This document shows positions 9,122 to 17,821 of a stretch of 64,000 nucleotides of DNA, one piece after another. Every line of letters starts with the position of its first letter. Position 1 is the stretch's first letter. The DNA comes from Chitinophagaceae bacterium BSSC1. Its GTDB lineage: Bacteria > Bacteroidota > Bacteroidia > Chitinophagales > Chitinophagaceae. The stretch spans positions 124,001-188,000 of the forward strand of contig NKJC01000005.1 of assembly GCA_002256435.1 (NCBI GenBank). Direction: 5' to 3'. The position numbers and the translations under genes are program-made. The notes below the pieces were generated by a model. The model ran no database searches and was not told the origin of the DNA. It was given only the letters and a program-made list of their open reading frames with translations.

Positions 9122-10465
9122 ATGTCAATGACCAAACCCCGTTTGAGTTTCTCCCAGATCATCAATATGAATGTGGGATTCTTTGGTATTCAATATAGTT
9201 TTGGACTACAGCAAAGTGCTGTAAATCCAATTTACGATTTTTTAGGAGCTAGCCCAGACCAGATTCCTTTACTAAACCTAGCAGGCCCCATGACAGGGCT
9301 CTTGATCCAACCCATTATTGGGGCCATGAGTGACAAAACCTGGCACCCAAAATACGGTAGAAGAAAGCCTTATTTTTTTATTGGAGCGCTGTTTTGCAGT
9401 CTTTGCTTGTTTATTTACCCTTTTAGTAGCACCCTTTGGATGGCTGGTGGTTTACTTTGGGTTTTAGATGCAGCCAATAATACTGCTATGGAACCCTATA
9501 GAGCATTCATAGCAGACAAACTGCCTGCAGACCAACAACCCACTGGATTTCTTACCCAAAGCTTTTTCACAGGTTTGGGTATTACTTTGGCCAATCTTTC
9601 CTTATTTGCTTTTCAAAAAATTGATTTTCTAAAACAATCCCACGGCCAGATTCCTTATTGGGTTTTTGGTTCTTTCTTTTTAGGTTCTATTTGTTCTATT
9701 AGCTCTGTTTTATGGTCCATTACCAAAACACCAGAGATACCCCCTACCGAAGAAGAATTGCAGACATTAAAAGCTGAAAAGCGTTCCTTATTTACGCCTT
9801 TTATAGAAATTTTTAGTGCCATCAAGGATATGCCCAAAGTCATGTGGCAATTAGCCTTGGTCTATCTCTTTCAATGGTATGCTTTGTTTTGTTATTGGCA
9901 GAACGCTTCTAAAAGCATTGCTCAATCCGTTTGGAAAACTTCACCCACCAAGGATGCCAAATTATATGAAGAAGCTGTTGGATGGGCCGGTTTGGTAAAC
10001 GGATGGTATAATATTGTCACTTTTCTATCTGCCTTTGCATTGGTGGGATTGGCCAAAAAGTACAGTCCCAAACACGTGCATATTGCCTGCTTATTAATGG
10101 CAGGATTGGGACTATTAGCCTTTCCTCATATTGAAAACCAATACCTATTATTTATTCCCATGACAGGATTTGGAATTGCATGGGCCAGCATGATGGGTGT
10201 TCCTTATTTGATGGTTGTACATGACATACCCAAAGAAAGATATGGTGTATACATGGGTATCATCAACATGATGATTGTGATCCCTATGATTTTACAAACA
10301 ACCACATTTGGTTGGGTATTGAACCATGTATTGGACAATGACCCAGGCAAGGCTATTAGCTTTGGAGGTATTTTATTATTAATTGCTTGTGCTGCCACTT
10401 TTCGCATTAAGAAAGTAATACCTGCAGATGAAGACCTATCTATCAACAAAGGAGGCGCACACTAA
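9122..10465 (+). CDS. MFS/GPH-type sugar symporter, probably sucrose or another disaccharide
   Basis: Inner-membrane, proton- or cation-coupled sugar uptake. The 447 residues contain about 12 hydrophobic segments. The loop after the second segment carries SDKTWHPKYGRRKP, the signature of the sucrose/maltose transporter (SUC/SLC45-like, GPH) branch. The FIGALFCSL and MEPYRAFIAD segments are also typical of that branch. The gene is first in a plus-strand unit with a fructokinase (13 bp downstream) and an amylosucrase, and this context is the main argument for sucrose as substrate. Maltose-type substrates remain possible. The ATG at 9122 follows a roughly 200-bp regulatory region containing the palindrome at 9014-9031. 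Confidence 0.85.
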   Translation: MSMTKPRLSFSQIINMNVGFFGIQYSFGLQQSAVNPIYDFLGASPDQIPLLNLAGPMTGLLIQPIIGAMSDKTWHPKYGRRKPYFFIGALFCSLCLFIYPFSSTLWMAGGLLWVLDAANNTAMEPYRAFIADKLPADQQPTGFLTQSFFTGLGITLANLSLFAFQKIDFLKQSHGQIPYWVFGSFFLGSICSISSVLWSITKTPEIPPTEEELQTLKAEKRSLFTPFIEIFSAIKDMPKVMWQLALVYLFQWYALFCYWQNASKSIAQSVWKTSPTKDAKLYEEAVGWAGLVNGWYNIVTFLSAFALVGLAKKYSPKHVHIACLLMAGLGLLAFPHIENQYLLFIPMTGFGIAWASMMGVPYLMVVHDIPKERYGVYMGIINMMIVIPMILQTTTFGWVLNHVLDNDPGKAISFGGILLLIACAATFRIKKVIPADEDLSINKGGAH

Positions 10466-10478
10466 TCAAAATAATCAA

Positions 10479-11429
10479 ATGAAAATACTTTGCATTGGAG
10501 AAGCTTTGATAGACATGATTTGCACCGACAAAGGAACAAGTTTGTCAAAAGGTCAAAACTTTTTAAAAAAACCAGGTGGTGCTCCTACTAATGTTGCTGC
10601 AGCAGTAGCCGCTCTAGGTGGGCAAGTAGAACTTTCTGCCAAAGTAGGCAATGATCCTTTTGGGAAACAATTGGTTCAAGTAATGGAAGATTTTGGCGTA
10701 TCTACCAAATACCTATTATTGGATGACCATCACTTTACCACTTTTGCTTTTGTCTCGCTGATGGAAGATGGTGAAAGAGATTTTGTATTTAATCGCGGAG
10801 CCGATGGATTATTATCAGTAGCAGATATTGAAGCTATTGACCTAACGGAGATTTCCATTATTCATTTTGGTTCTGCAACAGCTTTCTTACCAGGCCCCTT
10901 ACAGGCAGCTTATTTGAGGTTATTAGAAAAAGCTCGTGACCAATCCATCTTTATCAGTTTTGACCCTAACTATCGTCATTTACTATTCAAAGACAATACC
11001 GTATCCTTTGTGAAACAGTCTTGGAACTTATTGAACCAGTGCCATTATTTTAAAGTGAGTGATGAGGAAGCCATTCTAATTACGGGCACTGATAATCTTG
11101 ACGCTGCAGTAGATGCTTTACTGAAAAATACGCAGGCTATTTTTACCATTACCCTGGGTAAAGAAGGCACATTGCTGGGATTCAATGGAAGCACTTGTAT
11201 TATTCCAAGTATCCCTGTTAACCCAGTGGATACTACTGGAGCTGGCGATGCTTTTGTAGGAGCATTGTTATACCAATTGGCCAACTTATCACTAACTCAA
11301 ATTCTGGCTTTGGACTTGAGCGCCTGGCAAAAAATGGTTGCCAATGCCAACAAAGCAGGCGCCCGCACCTGCGAATGGCTTGGTGCTATGGAAGCATTTA
11401 AACACTTGAACAATCAAATATTCGATTAA
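10479..11429 (+). CDS. PfkB-family carbohydrate kinase, probable fructokinase
   Basis: Phosphorylates a furanose sugar, in this context the fructose released from sucrose. The ATG at 10479 gives MKILCIGEALIDM, the standard PfkB N-terminus; longer in-frame readings would overlap the symporter gene. The ribokinase fold shows the substrate motif KKPGGAPTNVAAAVAALGG near residue 30 and the C-terminal signature DTTGAGDAFVGALL, which holds the anion hole and the catalytic Asp. It lies between the symporter gene and the amylosucrase gene (5 bp downstream), consistent with a sucrose-use operon. Ribokinase or another ketohexokinase activity cannot be excluded from sequence alone. Confidence 0.88.
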   Translation: MKILCIGEALIDMICTDKGTSLSKGQNFLKKPGGAPTNVAAAVAALGGQVELSAKVGNDPFGKQLVQVMEDFGVSTKYLLLDDHHFTTFAFVSLMEDGERDFVFNRGADGLLSVADIEAIDLTEISIIHFGSATAFLPGPLQAAYLRLLEKARDQSIFISFDPNYRHLLFKDNTVSFVKQSWNLLNQCHYFKVSDEEAILITGTDNLDAAVDALLKNTQAIFTITLGKEGTLLGFNGSTCIIPSIPVNPVDTTGAGDAFVGALLYQLANLSLTQILALDLSAWQKMVANANKAGARTCEWLGAMEAFKHLNNQIFD

Positions 11430-11434
11430 AATTT

Positions 11435-13387
11435 TTGTACGTGTACAACTATCAATTACATCAACAGATCTCTCTTTCAGTTTTGCAGCACCATTTAGAT
11501 GTTGCAGGTAAAGACAATTTGTTCTATAGTAGATTTATTGCTAATGCGCAAGAGATTGCTCAACTATATCATAACCTTTATCAAAACCATCCTAAAGGCA
11601 AGGAGGAGTTTTCCAATTTATTGGAAACTATCACAAAAGCTTATGCCAGTAGAACCGATGTGTTAAAACAAAAAGACGAGGAAAAAGAAGAACTGGGAAA
11701 TTGGTTTTTGAGCAACCAATTAGCAGGCATGAGTTTGTATGTTGATAGATTTTGTGGCAGCCTGCAAAACTTGCCTTCAAAACTTGCTTATTTTGAGGAA
11801 TTGGGCGTAAATTATTTACACCTGATGCCCATCTTTGAAAGCCCGGAAGGAGAAAGTGATGGGGGGTATGCAGTTTCCAATTTTAGAGAGGTTGATCCTA
11901 GATTTGGTAGTCTAGATGACCTCAAAGCTGTTCAATCAGCAATGCAAGAACAAGGCATGTATTTAATGATTGATATTGTACTCAATCATACTTCTTATAG
12001 ACACCAATGGGCAGAAAAAGCCAAAGCCGGAGACAAGCGTTATCAGGATTATTTCTACATGTATGATGATAGGTATATACCCAATCAGTTTGAGGAGCAT
12101 ATGCCAGAGATCTTCCCAGAGTCTGCTCCAGGTAGTTTTTCATATGTTCCCGAATGTAATAAATGGGTCATGAGTGTGTTCCACAATTACCAATGGGATT
12201 TGAACTATACCAATCCAGAAGTATTGGTCACCATGATGGATACCATTTTTTACTATGCCAATCTAGGCGTAGATGTTTTAAGAATTGATGCACCTGCTTT
12301 TATCTGGAAACAATTAGGTACTAGTTGTCAGAATTTGCCTGAAGCACATAATTTATTAAGACTGATTAAACTCTGTGTTCAAGTTGCAGCTCCGGGTATG
12401 GCATTATTGGGTGAAGCCATAGTTGCACCTGCTGAAATCATGAAATACTTTGGCACAGATAGATTTGTAGCCAAAGAATGTGACTTTGCTTATAACGCAA
12501 CGCAAATGGCCTTACAATGGGATGCATTGGCCACTGGCGATACTAGGGTCATGTTGGCTGCTCAACATGAAATCTTGCAAAAACCATATGGCTGTTCATG
12601 GATCACTTATACACGTTGTCACGATGATATTGGATTGGGATATGACGATAGTATGATTAGGGCTGCTGGTTTTAATGCTTATGAACACCGGAAATTCTTG
12701 AAAGAATATTATTCAGGCGCCCTACCCTATTCACCAGCTTCCGGAGCTTTATTTTCTGTTAATCCCAAAACACAGGATGCAAGAATTAGTGGCTCTTTAG
12801 CATCGCTCTGCGGACTAGAAAAAGCCATCAACCGCAATGATACTTCTGCTATTGAAATTGCTTTGCAAAAAATCACGTTAATGCAAGCGCAAAGCATGTT
12901 TGTTGGCGGACTTCCCATTTTGTTTTATGGAGATGAACTGGGTACCGTAAATGACTATGGTTATTTAAATGACCCTGGAAAAAGTTATGATAATCGATGG
13001 ATGCATAGACCCATTATTGACTGGAACAGGGTTGAAAAAATAAAAGAACCAGATACCATTGAGGCTAAAGTGTTCCATGCTACACAAAAGCTAATCCAGA
13101 TCAGAAAAAACAATTCGGTTTTTGCTGACACCAAAAATTTAACCTGGTTAACTCCATACAATATTCATATTGCAGGATTTATTCGTTCTAATGAAGATCA
13201 ACAGTTTTATTGTTTGTTCAATTTTAGTGGGCAAGCATCCTATATCACTTGGTATGCTTTCAAAAACCATGGCAAAAGAGGCAACAAACTATTTGACCAT
13301 TGGTCTGAAACCATGCACGAAATAGGACATGATCATGAATATTTAATTATTCCTGCTTATGGATGTTGTATTATGGAACTAATATAG
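11435..13387 (+). CDS. Amylosucrase-like GH13 enzyme
   Basis: Transfers glucose from sucrose to a growing alpha-1,4-glucan, releasing fructose. The sequence follows the amylosucrase plan: an N-terminal helical region (1-90), then a (beta/alpha)8 barrel with DGGYAVSNFREVDP near residue 142, and nucleophile D285 in VLRIDAPAFIW. Acid/base E327 lies in GEAIV, transition-state D397 in CHDDIG, and a late GDELGTVNDY loop is present. The length of 650 fits the family (about 640). It has no ATG start: the upstream in-frame stop leaves only TTG at 11435 or GTG at 11441. It lies 5 bp after the fructokinase, so transport, glucan synthesis and fructose phosphorylation form one unit. Sucrose hydrolase is the closest alternative. 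Confidence 0.88.
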   Translation: MYVYNYQLHQQISLSVLQHHLDVAGKDNLFYSRFIANAQEIAQLYHNLYQNHPKGKEEFSNLLETITKAYASRTDVLKQKDEEKEELGNWFLSNQLAGMSLYVDRFCGSLQNLPSKLAYFEELGVNYLHLMPIFESPEGESDGGYAVSNFREVDPRFGSLDDLKAVQSAMQEQGMYLMIDIVLNHTSYRHQWAEKAKAGDKRYQDYFYMYDDRYIPNQFEEHMPEIFPESAPGSFSYVPECNKWVMSVFHNYQWDLNYTNPEVLVTMMDTIFYYANLGVDVLRIDAPAFIWKQLGTSCQNLPEAHNLLRLIKLCVQVAAPGMALLGEAIVAPAEIMKYFGTDRFVAKECDFAYNATQMALQWDALATGDTRVMLAAQHEILQKPYGCSWITYTRCHDDIGLGYDDSMIRAAGFNAYEHRKFLKEYYSGALPYSPASGALFSVNPKTQDARISGSLASLCGLEKAINRNDTSAIEIALQKITLMQAQSMFVGGLPILFYGDELGTVNDYGYLNDPGKSYDNRWMHRPIIDWNRVEKIKEPDTIEAKVFHATQKLIQIRKNNSVFADTKNLTWLTPYNIHIAGFIRSNEDQQFYCLFNFSGQASYITWYAFKNHGKRGNKLFDHWSETMHEIGHDHEYLIIPAYGCCIMELI

Positions 13388-13393
13388 CAGTTG

Positions 13394-14203
13394 CTATTTC
13401 AACTTCCATAGTTGACCTTCATATAGGAAAGGCATTAATTCTAGATAGTATTTATCTGGCTCTGAAACAAATTCGTAACAGAGATCATAAGGCCCATTCA
13501 ACCATTGAAACATTTTGGACCTACTAAAGAATATACATGCATAAGATGCGTCTGCACCGTAATAAACAGGTGGCACTTTTTGAATAGTGTATCTATCTTC
13601 TTCCTGGTCTATATAAGCAGTATAGTCAAAATAAAGAAAAGGAATTTTTGAATTTTTTACTTCTTCCAACAATTGATAAGCATCACCAATATATTGCAAC
13701 ACTCCATTAAATAAAATGATATCTGGTTGGTGTTTTTCCAAACATTCTTTTACGGTATAATAAAAATGCAATTCATCACTTTCAAAATGTTTGGTACCTG
13801 TATCTACATAATTCTCCTGTTCTACTATACACCATTGCAATTGTTGAATCCCGCTCAAATAGGGTTTTGTTTGAAAATAACCCGTACCCAAAGAACCCCC
13901 AAAATCCAACACCGTTAGTTTCCCAGATTGCTGGGAAGCAATCCAGAGTAAACTAGTTAATAAAGGAAAATTCATTTTAATCTTATCGTACTCAATTCCA
14001 TCACGCTCATAGGGTACTAAACCTTCTTTAACGCGTTGGGTGGTTGTGATAATTTTCTCCAGAATATGGTCTGCATCATAGCCTCCAGCTTGTTGTTGGG
14101 CTTCTGCAAAACTCTTAAAATCTCCTTTCCATCCATATTTAAAGCTAAACCACCTAACAGTATTGAAAATAGGGGGAACTAATTGTTTGACTAAATAATA
14201 CAT
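13394..14203 (-). CDS. TIGR04325-type putative SAM-dependent methyltransferase
   Basis: Resembles the TIGR04325 putative methyltransferase family, often found with surface-polysaccharide genes; its substrate is unknown. Residues 98-106 (VLDFGGSLG) form the SAM-binding glycine motif. ILFNGVLQYIGD near residue 160 matches the post-motif strand, and an aromatic-rich N-terminus carries FKYGWKGDFKSF, characteristic of the family. The stop codon lies 6 bp from the convergent amylosucrase stop. The gene starts 18 bp after the K+ channel stop, so the two are probably one transcript. No glycosyltransferase cluster surrounds it here. Confidence 0.8.
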   Translation of the reverse strand: MYYLVKQLVPPIFNTVRWFSFKYGWKGDFKSFAEAQQQAGGYDADHILEKIITTTQRVKEGLVPYERDGIEYDKIKMNFPLLTSLLWIASQQSGKLTVLDFGGSLGTGYFQTKPYLSGIQQLQWCIVEQENYVDTGTKHFESDELHFYYTVKECLEKHQPDIILFNGVLQYIGDAYQLLEEVKNSKIPFLYFDYTAYIDQEEDRYTIQKVPPVYYGADASYACIFFSRSKMFQWLNGPYDLCYEFVSEPDKYYLELMPFLYEGQLWKLK

Positions 14204-14221
14204 TTTAAGTATTTTTTAATA

Positions 14222-14686
14222 TTACAAAGAATTTTTCTCTTTGTTGACTACTTGATGAAAAAGTTCAGAAATAATTTTCTGAACAATGGAAAATAGCATG
14301 GCAGTGGACCACCCAAAAAGTAGGATTCCACTCATAGCTTCAAACCCACTCATAATTCTCCATTGTGGTTCCAATACAATGTCGCCATAACCCACAGTGG
14401 CATAGGTAACCATTGAAAAATAGATAGCTTCTTCAAAATTTGCCAGCTGTCTTATTTCGGGAATGGCCAAATAAGCACCTGCCCAAATCAAAATTTCTAA
14501 AAAATGGAGTAGCATTAGCAACAGCGCTGTAAAGGATAATACCTGAAAAGCGGTTTTGAAGCCTATTTTTTTAGGGGATTGTTGTTGCTTTTTATACAGG
14601 TTCAAAACCAAGTAAGTATTCCCCAAACCATGGATGGCAATAGAAGCTAGAATAATTCCAACACTAAAAAGAACAGGTAAGAACAT
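14222..14686 (-). CDS. Two-TM potassium channel-like protein
   Basis: Probable inner-membrane K+ or non-selective cation channel subunit. Residues 97-102 (TVGYGD) are a canonical selectivity filter, preceded by a pore helix (FEEAIYFSMVTYA). Hydrophobic segments lie at about 5-30, 45-75 and 112-138, so there is one extra N-terminal helix beyond the pore-lining pair. No RCK/TrkA nucleotide-binding domain follows; the C-terminus is a short lysine-rich tail, so gating is unclear. The gene precedes the methyltransferase gene by 18 bp in the same direction. At 154 residues it is complete for the pore module. Confidence 0.85.
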   Translation of the reverse strand: MFLPVLFSVGIILASIAIHGLGNTYLVLNLYKKQQQSPKKIGFKTAFQVLSFTALLLMLLHFLEILIWAGAYLAIPEIRQLANFEEAIYFSMVTYATVGYGDIVLEPQWRIMSGFEAMSGILLFGWSTAMLFSIVQKIISELFHQVVNKEKNSL

Positions 14687-14749
14687 AAGTCAGATTGTAG
14701 GTTAAAAATAACATAATTGAAGTTTCTTAAGCATGTTAACCTCAATAAA

Positions 14750-14767
14750 ATACCCAATAGAGGGTAT
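14750..14767. promoter_or_regulatory. Inverted repeat upstream of a secreted-protein gene
   Basis: ATACCC-N6-GGGTAT, perfect 6-bp arms, 52 bp before the ATG at 14819 in the divergent interval with the K+ channel gene. It could be an operator or a 5' stem-loop. Nothing identifies a binding protein. Confidence 0.3.
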
Positions 14768-14818
14768 AGGGGGCTTCTTCATAAGTTATTCCTTTGAGTC
14801 TAACATTCAACTAATTAT

Positions 14819-15286
14819 ATGAAGAAGTATTCCTTGATTGTATTCAGTTTATTCGTTTTTAGCATTGGGCTACATGCACAGGGTTCCAAAACTGTAGCCG
14901 CAAAGAAATCTACTACCCCTTTTGAGAAAATTATGACTGATATGGGTTTTCCTTATGAGAAAATCAATGATAGTATAGCTGTAATAGTATTTGATGGTGC
15001 CAATTTAAAATCATACAAACTCTACTGCTTAAAAGTAGATGATATGTATATCAGTTATGTAAACTTAAGTACGGCATTACCAAAAAAAATTGGACCAAGT
15101 AATTACCCATCCTTACTTACCAAAAACTATAGTATGGATTTTGTAAAAATAGGCATGAGTGAATCTTCTAAGGAATTTTATGTTAGGGCAGATGTCTATA
15201 TCAATGGAACCACTGCTGCTAATTTCAAAAAAATTGTGGCCCAGATTGCTGATGCAACAGATATCATAGCTGCTGATTTTAAATAA
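14819..15286 (+). CDS. Secreted protein of unknown function
   Basis: I do not recognise a family with confidence. A clear signal peptide (MKKYSLIVFSLFVFSIGLHAQG) precedes an alpha/beta-looking domain of about 130 residues. The segments PFEKIMTDMGFPYEKIND and FVKIGMSESSKEFYVRADVYI faintly recall YbjN/type III chaperone-like folds, which is speculative. It is the first of three closely spaced plus-strand genes (next gap 7 bp, then a 4-bp overlap), so it probably functions with the DUF4349 lipoprotein that follows. An inverted repeat at 14750-14767 lies upstream. Confidence 0.7.
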   Translation: MKKYSLIVFSLFVFSIGLHAQGSKTVAAKKSTTPFEKIMTDMGFPYEKINDSIAVIVFDGANLKSYKLYCLKVDDMYISYVNLSTALPKKIGPSNYPSLLTKNYSMDFVKIGMSESSKEFYVRADVYINGTTAANFKKIVAQIADATDIIAADFK

Positions 15287-15293
15287 ATCAAAC

Positions 15294-16157
15294 ATGAATA
15301 GATTCCTATTATTTATTGGCATCATACTCCTATGCCTCTCTTGTAATAACAACGAGAAGGGTAAGGTTTCTGAAGAAAGAAACACCTATGTTCCAGATAG
15401 TATTAAAGCTTCTTCAGACGCCATGGGCAACCCAGTGTCTGATAATAGAAAGTTTATTAGAACAGCTGACTTGAAATTTCAAGTAGTAGATGTTGCAAAC
15501 ACTACCTCAAAAATTGAAACAATTGTTAGAAATCAAGGTGGCTTTGTGATTTACACCAATCTTTCTAGTGAAATAGAAAATAAGGATACCTACCAAGTTA
15601 GTAGTGATAGTAGTTTGGAAACCATTTACTATACACTTAGAAATGAATTGAGATTACGAATCCCAAACAGAAAATTTGATAGTACCCTACAGGCTATTGC
15701 TACATTGGTTGATTTCCTGGATTATAAAGTAGTCAAGGCAGACGATGTTTCTTTACAACTTTTAGATAACCAATTGACCAAAAAAAGAGCCAATAAAACC
15801 AATGGCAAAACTTCTGCTGAAACAGAAACTTACACAAAAGAAAAAGCTGATGAGGCTGAAATAGCAGATAGGGAATTGTCTGACCAATTAAGATATAGTA
15901 CTATTAGTTTACAATTCTCTCAGAGAGAAAGTATTAAACGATCCTTGATTCCCAATAACAAAGATATAGCAGCCTATACCCCAAATATTTTTGTAAAAAT
16001 CTGGGATGCCATTAAGATTGGATGGACCAAAATAGAAGACCTATTCTTATTTGCTATTGAAATGTGGGGAATTATTCTACTAGCCATTTTAGCTTGGCTG
16101 CTATTTAAAAGAATGAGTAATAAAACAAATACAAGGATTCAAAACTTGAAACCATGA
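15294..16157 (+). CDS. DUF4349-domain lipoprotein with C-terminal membrane helix
   Basis: Function unknown. The N-terminus is a lipoprotein signal (LLCLSC followed by NNN). Residues about 50-215 match the DUF4349 pattern: RTADLKFQVVDV, then a GGFVxYTNL segment, LRLRIPNRKFDS, a charged coiled-coil-like stretch rich in Lys/Glu/Thr, and a final YSTISLQFSQ strand. A transmembrane helix at about 250-272 is followed by a short basic tail. A lipid anchor plus a helix would place the domain in the periplasm at the inner membrane. Its stop overlaps the next start (ATGA at 16154), indicating translational coupling. Confidence 0.8.
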   Translation: MNRFLLFIGIILLCLSCNNNEKGKVSEERNTYVPDSIKASSDAMGNPVSDNRKFIRTADLKFQVVDVANTTSKIETIVRNQGGFVIYTNLSSEIENKDTYQVSSDSSLETIYYTLRNELRLRIPNRKFDSTLQAIATLVDFLDYKVVKADDVSLQLLDNQLTKKRANKTNGKTSAETETYTKEKADEAEIADRELSDQLRYSTISLQFSQRESIKRSLIPNNKDIAAYTPNIFVKIWDAIKIGWTKIEDLFLFAIEMWGIILLAILAWLLFKRMSNKTNTRIQNLKP

Positions 16158-16648
16158 TTGAGATTGATAAGCACCAAAGCCAACCACTGACCGCTCAGGA
16201 CAAGCAATTTCTGGAAACCCGTTTATTGGAGTCTAAAAAAGATTTTAAACTAAACCTTGTCATTTTTATCATCATCTGGTTAATCTCTCCCTATTTGAGA
16301 TCCTTGTCTGACAATGACCCTCTAATTGACCAAATGAGCTATCCTTTAGCACTAGCCATTATGTCTATTTTTTTCTTTGGATATTTGGGTTATTACTATT
16401 TCAAAGGGGTATACCAAGTAAAGCTAGCTTTAAAAACAAATTTTAAAATAGTGCTACACAGTATAGTAGTAAAAAAGAAAAACGCTCCCATGTTCCATAG
16501 AAGCGAATTCAGATTAGAATTGACCAGCAAAGAATTTAGGTATCACTATTTTCCTTTGACCTTGATGAATGAGTTTCCACAAGGCCAATTATTGTATTTA
16601 GAAATGAGTGGTGCTGGAAAACAATTGTTAGAAATCAGAAATACCTAG
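16154..16648 (+). CDS. Small membrane protein, unrecognised
   Basis: Residues 1-35 are polar, two hydrophobic helices follow (about 36-52 and 68-92), and the C-terminal half is a soluble, strand-rich domain (about 100-164) with many Lys and aromatic residues. I do not recognise the family. Its start is embedded in the stop of the DUF4349 gene (4-bp overlap), so the two products are made together and may interact at the inner membrane. A bidirectional hairpin (16673-16698) ends the unit. Confidence 0.72.
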   Translation: MIEIDKHQSQPLTAQDKQFLETRLLESKKDFKLNLVIFIIIWLISPYLRSLSDNDPLIDQMSYPLALAIMSIFFFGYLGYYYFKGVYQVKLALKTNFKIVLHSIVVKKKNAPMFHRSEFRLELTSKEFRYHYFPLTLMNEFPQGQLLYLEMSGAGKQLLEIRNT

Positions 16649-16672
16649 GAAACAGTTGATAGTTTGATTGAA

Positions 16673-16698
16673 AAATGCCCCCAAATTTGGGGGCATTT
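16673..16698. terminator. Bidirectional terminator between convergent genes
   Basis: Perfect 10-bp arms (AAATGCCCCC / GGGGGCATTT) around a 6-nt loop, between convergent genes ending at 16648 and 16710. The T-run is longer on the minus strand (five T), so it serves the outer-membrane barrel gene best. Confidence 0.85.
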
Positions 16699-16709
16699 AA
16701 ATAAGTTAA

Positions 16710-17795
16710 TTAAAATCTTACGCTAAATCCAATGTTCACGGAATAGTCTGCAAAAGCAGCATCGCCCTGCGCGTAAACACCTGTGATGTCTGTGCGAATT
16801 TGATCTGGTACACTTTGGGTTCTGTTACGCACCAATGCTACTGGAACATAGGCATAGAAATTGAGTTTCTTAACACTATAAGTAACCCCTGGCTCTGCAG
16901 TCAGAATTCTACCTGGTCTACGGAAACCTTCGCTACCACCAATTAAATCGTGTACAGGAATGCATTCATAACGAATACCACCTGATACGGTAAATTTACC
17001 TGTATAATAATTGGCACCAACTCTTGCTAGATACTGATCAGGAACGCTCATCACGTCTGAAGTATAAGAGACTGTAGCTGCAGAAGGAACACCACCTCTT
17101 TGTGTAGAAACGCCGTTTTGCTCACGAGGGTTCAATAAATAATATAAATTAGAATAGAGGCTCAATTTGTGAGACAAATTGTAATACATGTTCAACTCTG
17201 TAGTAAAACCCGTACCACCATCACCCAATTGAATGGATTGATCAACAGGACCTATGATAGTTACTCCTTTTGTGGCAGTATTAAAGCGATCTGTGTATTT
17301 GTAATCTCCGGTAGGCAGTTTGATTCCCAAACCTGCTTGTATATTGAATTTCCCCTGTTTGGCTGGATCAATTAACCAAGCATAACCTGCCACGCGAATA
17401 TCACCCAAACCAAAAGACTCGGTGCTACTTCTTTCTTTACCACCGTGTTCATACAAAGAAGAACGGGTATTGGCCACAATGGGAACATAAACAGACATGC
17501 TCCAACGCTTATTGAATACACGTGTCAAGCCAAGATCAAGACTAAAAGCATGATTGATTACTTCAGTTCCTTGAGCAACTCTTTGTTTTTGTTCTTCGGT
17601 TCCAACAAAATGCTTGTACGATTTAAAATACCTGGTATTGGAACTAAACATCCAACCAGCACTGTCTAGGTTTTTCATGTGATCCATCATGCTACAAGCG
17701 GCTCCGCCTGCACCTCTGATGGCTACACAGCCCTGTGACTGGGCTATTTGGTTCAGGAAAAGACATAGGATTAGTATAGAAAAGAACTTTTTCAT
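16710..17795 (-). CDS. Outer-membrane beta-barrel protein (transporter-like)
   Basis: A signal peptide (about 1-21) is followed by a cysteine-containing mature N-terminus, GCVAIRGAGGAACSM, and then alternating amphipathic strands typical of an outer-membrane barrel with terminal Phe (NIGFSVRF). The strand NIQAGLGIKLPTGDY resembles the phenol-degradation MetA-like/transporter barrel family, but the substrate is unknown. The two Cys in the first 15 mature residues could form a disulfide or bind metal. It follows the haloperoxidase-type lipoprotein gene by 26 bp on the same strand, so the two are probably co-expressed. Confidence 0.75.
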   Translation of the reverse strand: MKKFFSILILCLFLNQIAQSQGCVAIRGAGGAACSMMDHMKNLDSAGWMFSSNTRYFKSYKHFVGTEEQKQRVAQGTEVINHAFSLDLGLTRVFNKRWSMSVYVPIVANTRSSLYEHGGKERSSTESFGLGDIRVAGYAWLIDPAKQGKFNIQAGLGIKLPTGDYKYTDRFNTATKGVTIIGPVDQSIQLGDGGTGFTTELNMYYNLSHKLSLYSNLYYLLNPREQNGVSTQRGGVPSAATVSYTSDVMSVPDQYLARVGANYYTGKFTVSGGIRYECIPVHDLIGGSEGFRRPGRILTAEPGVTYSVKKLNFYAYVPVALVRNRTQSVPDQIRTDITGVYAQGDAAFADYSVNIGFSVRF

Positions 17796-17821
17796 TTGTG
17801 GGTTTTGTAGTGTTTGTGATT

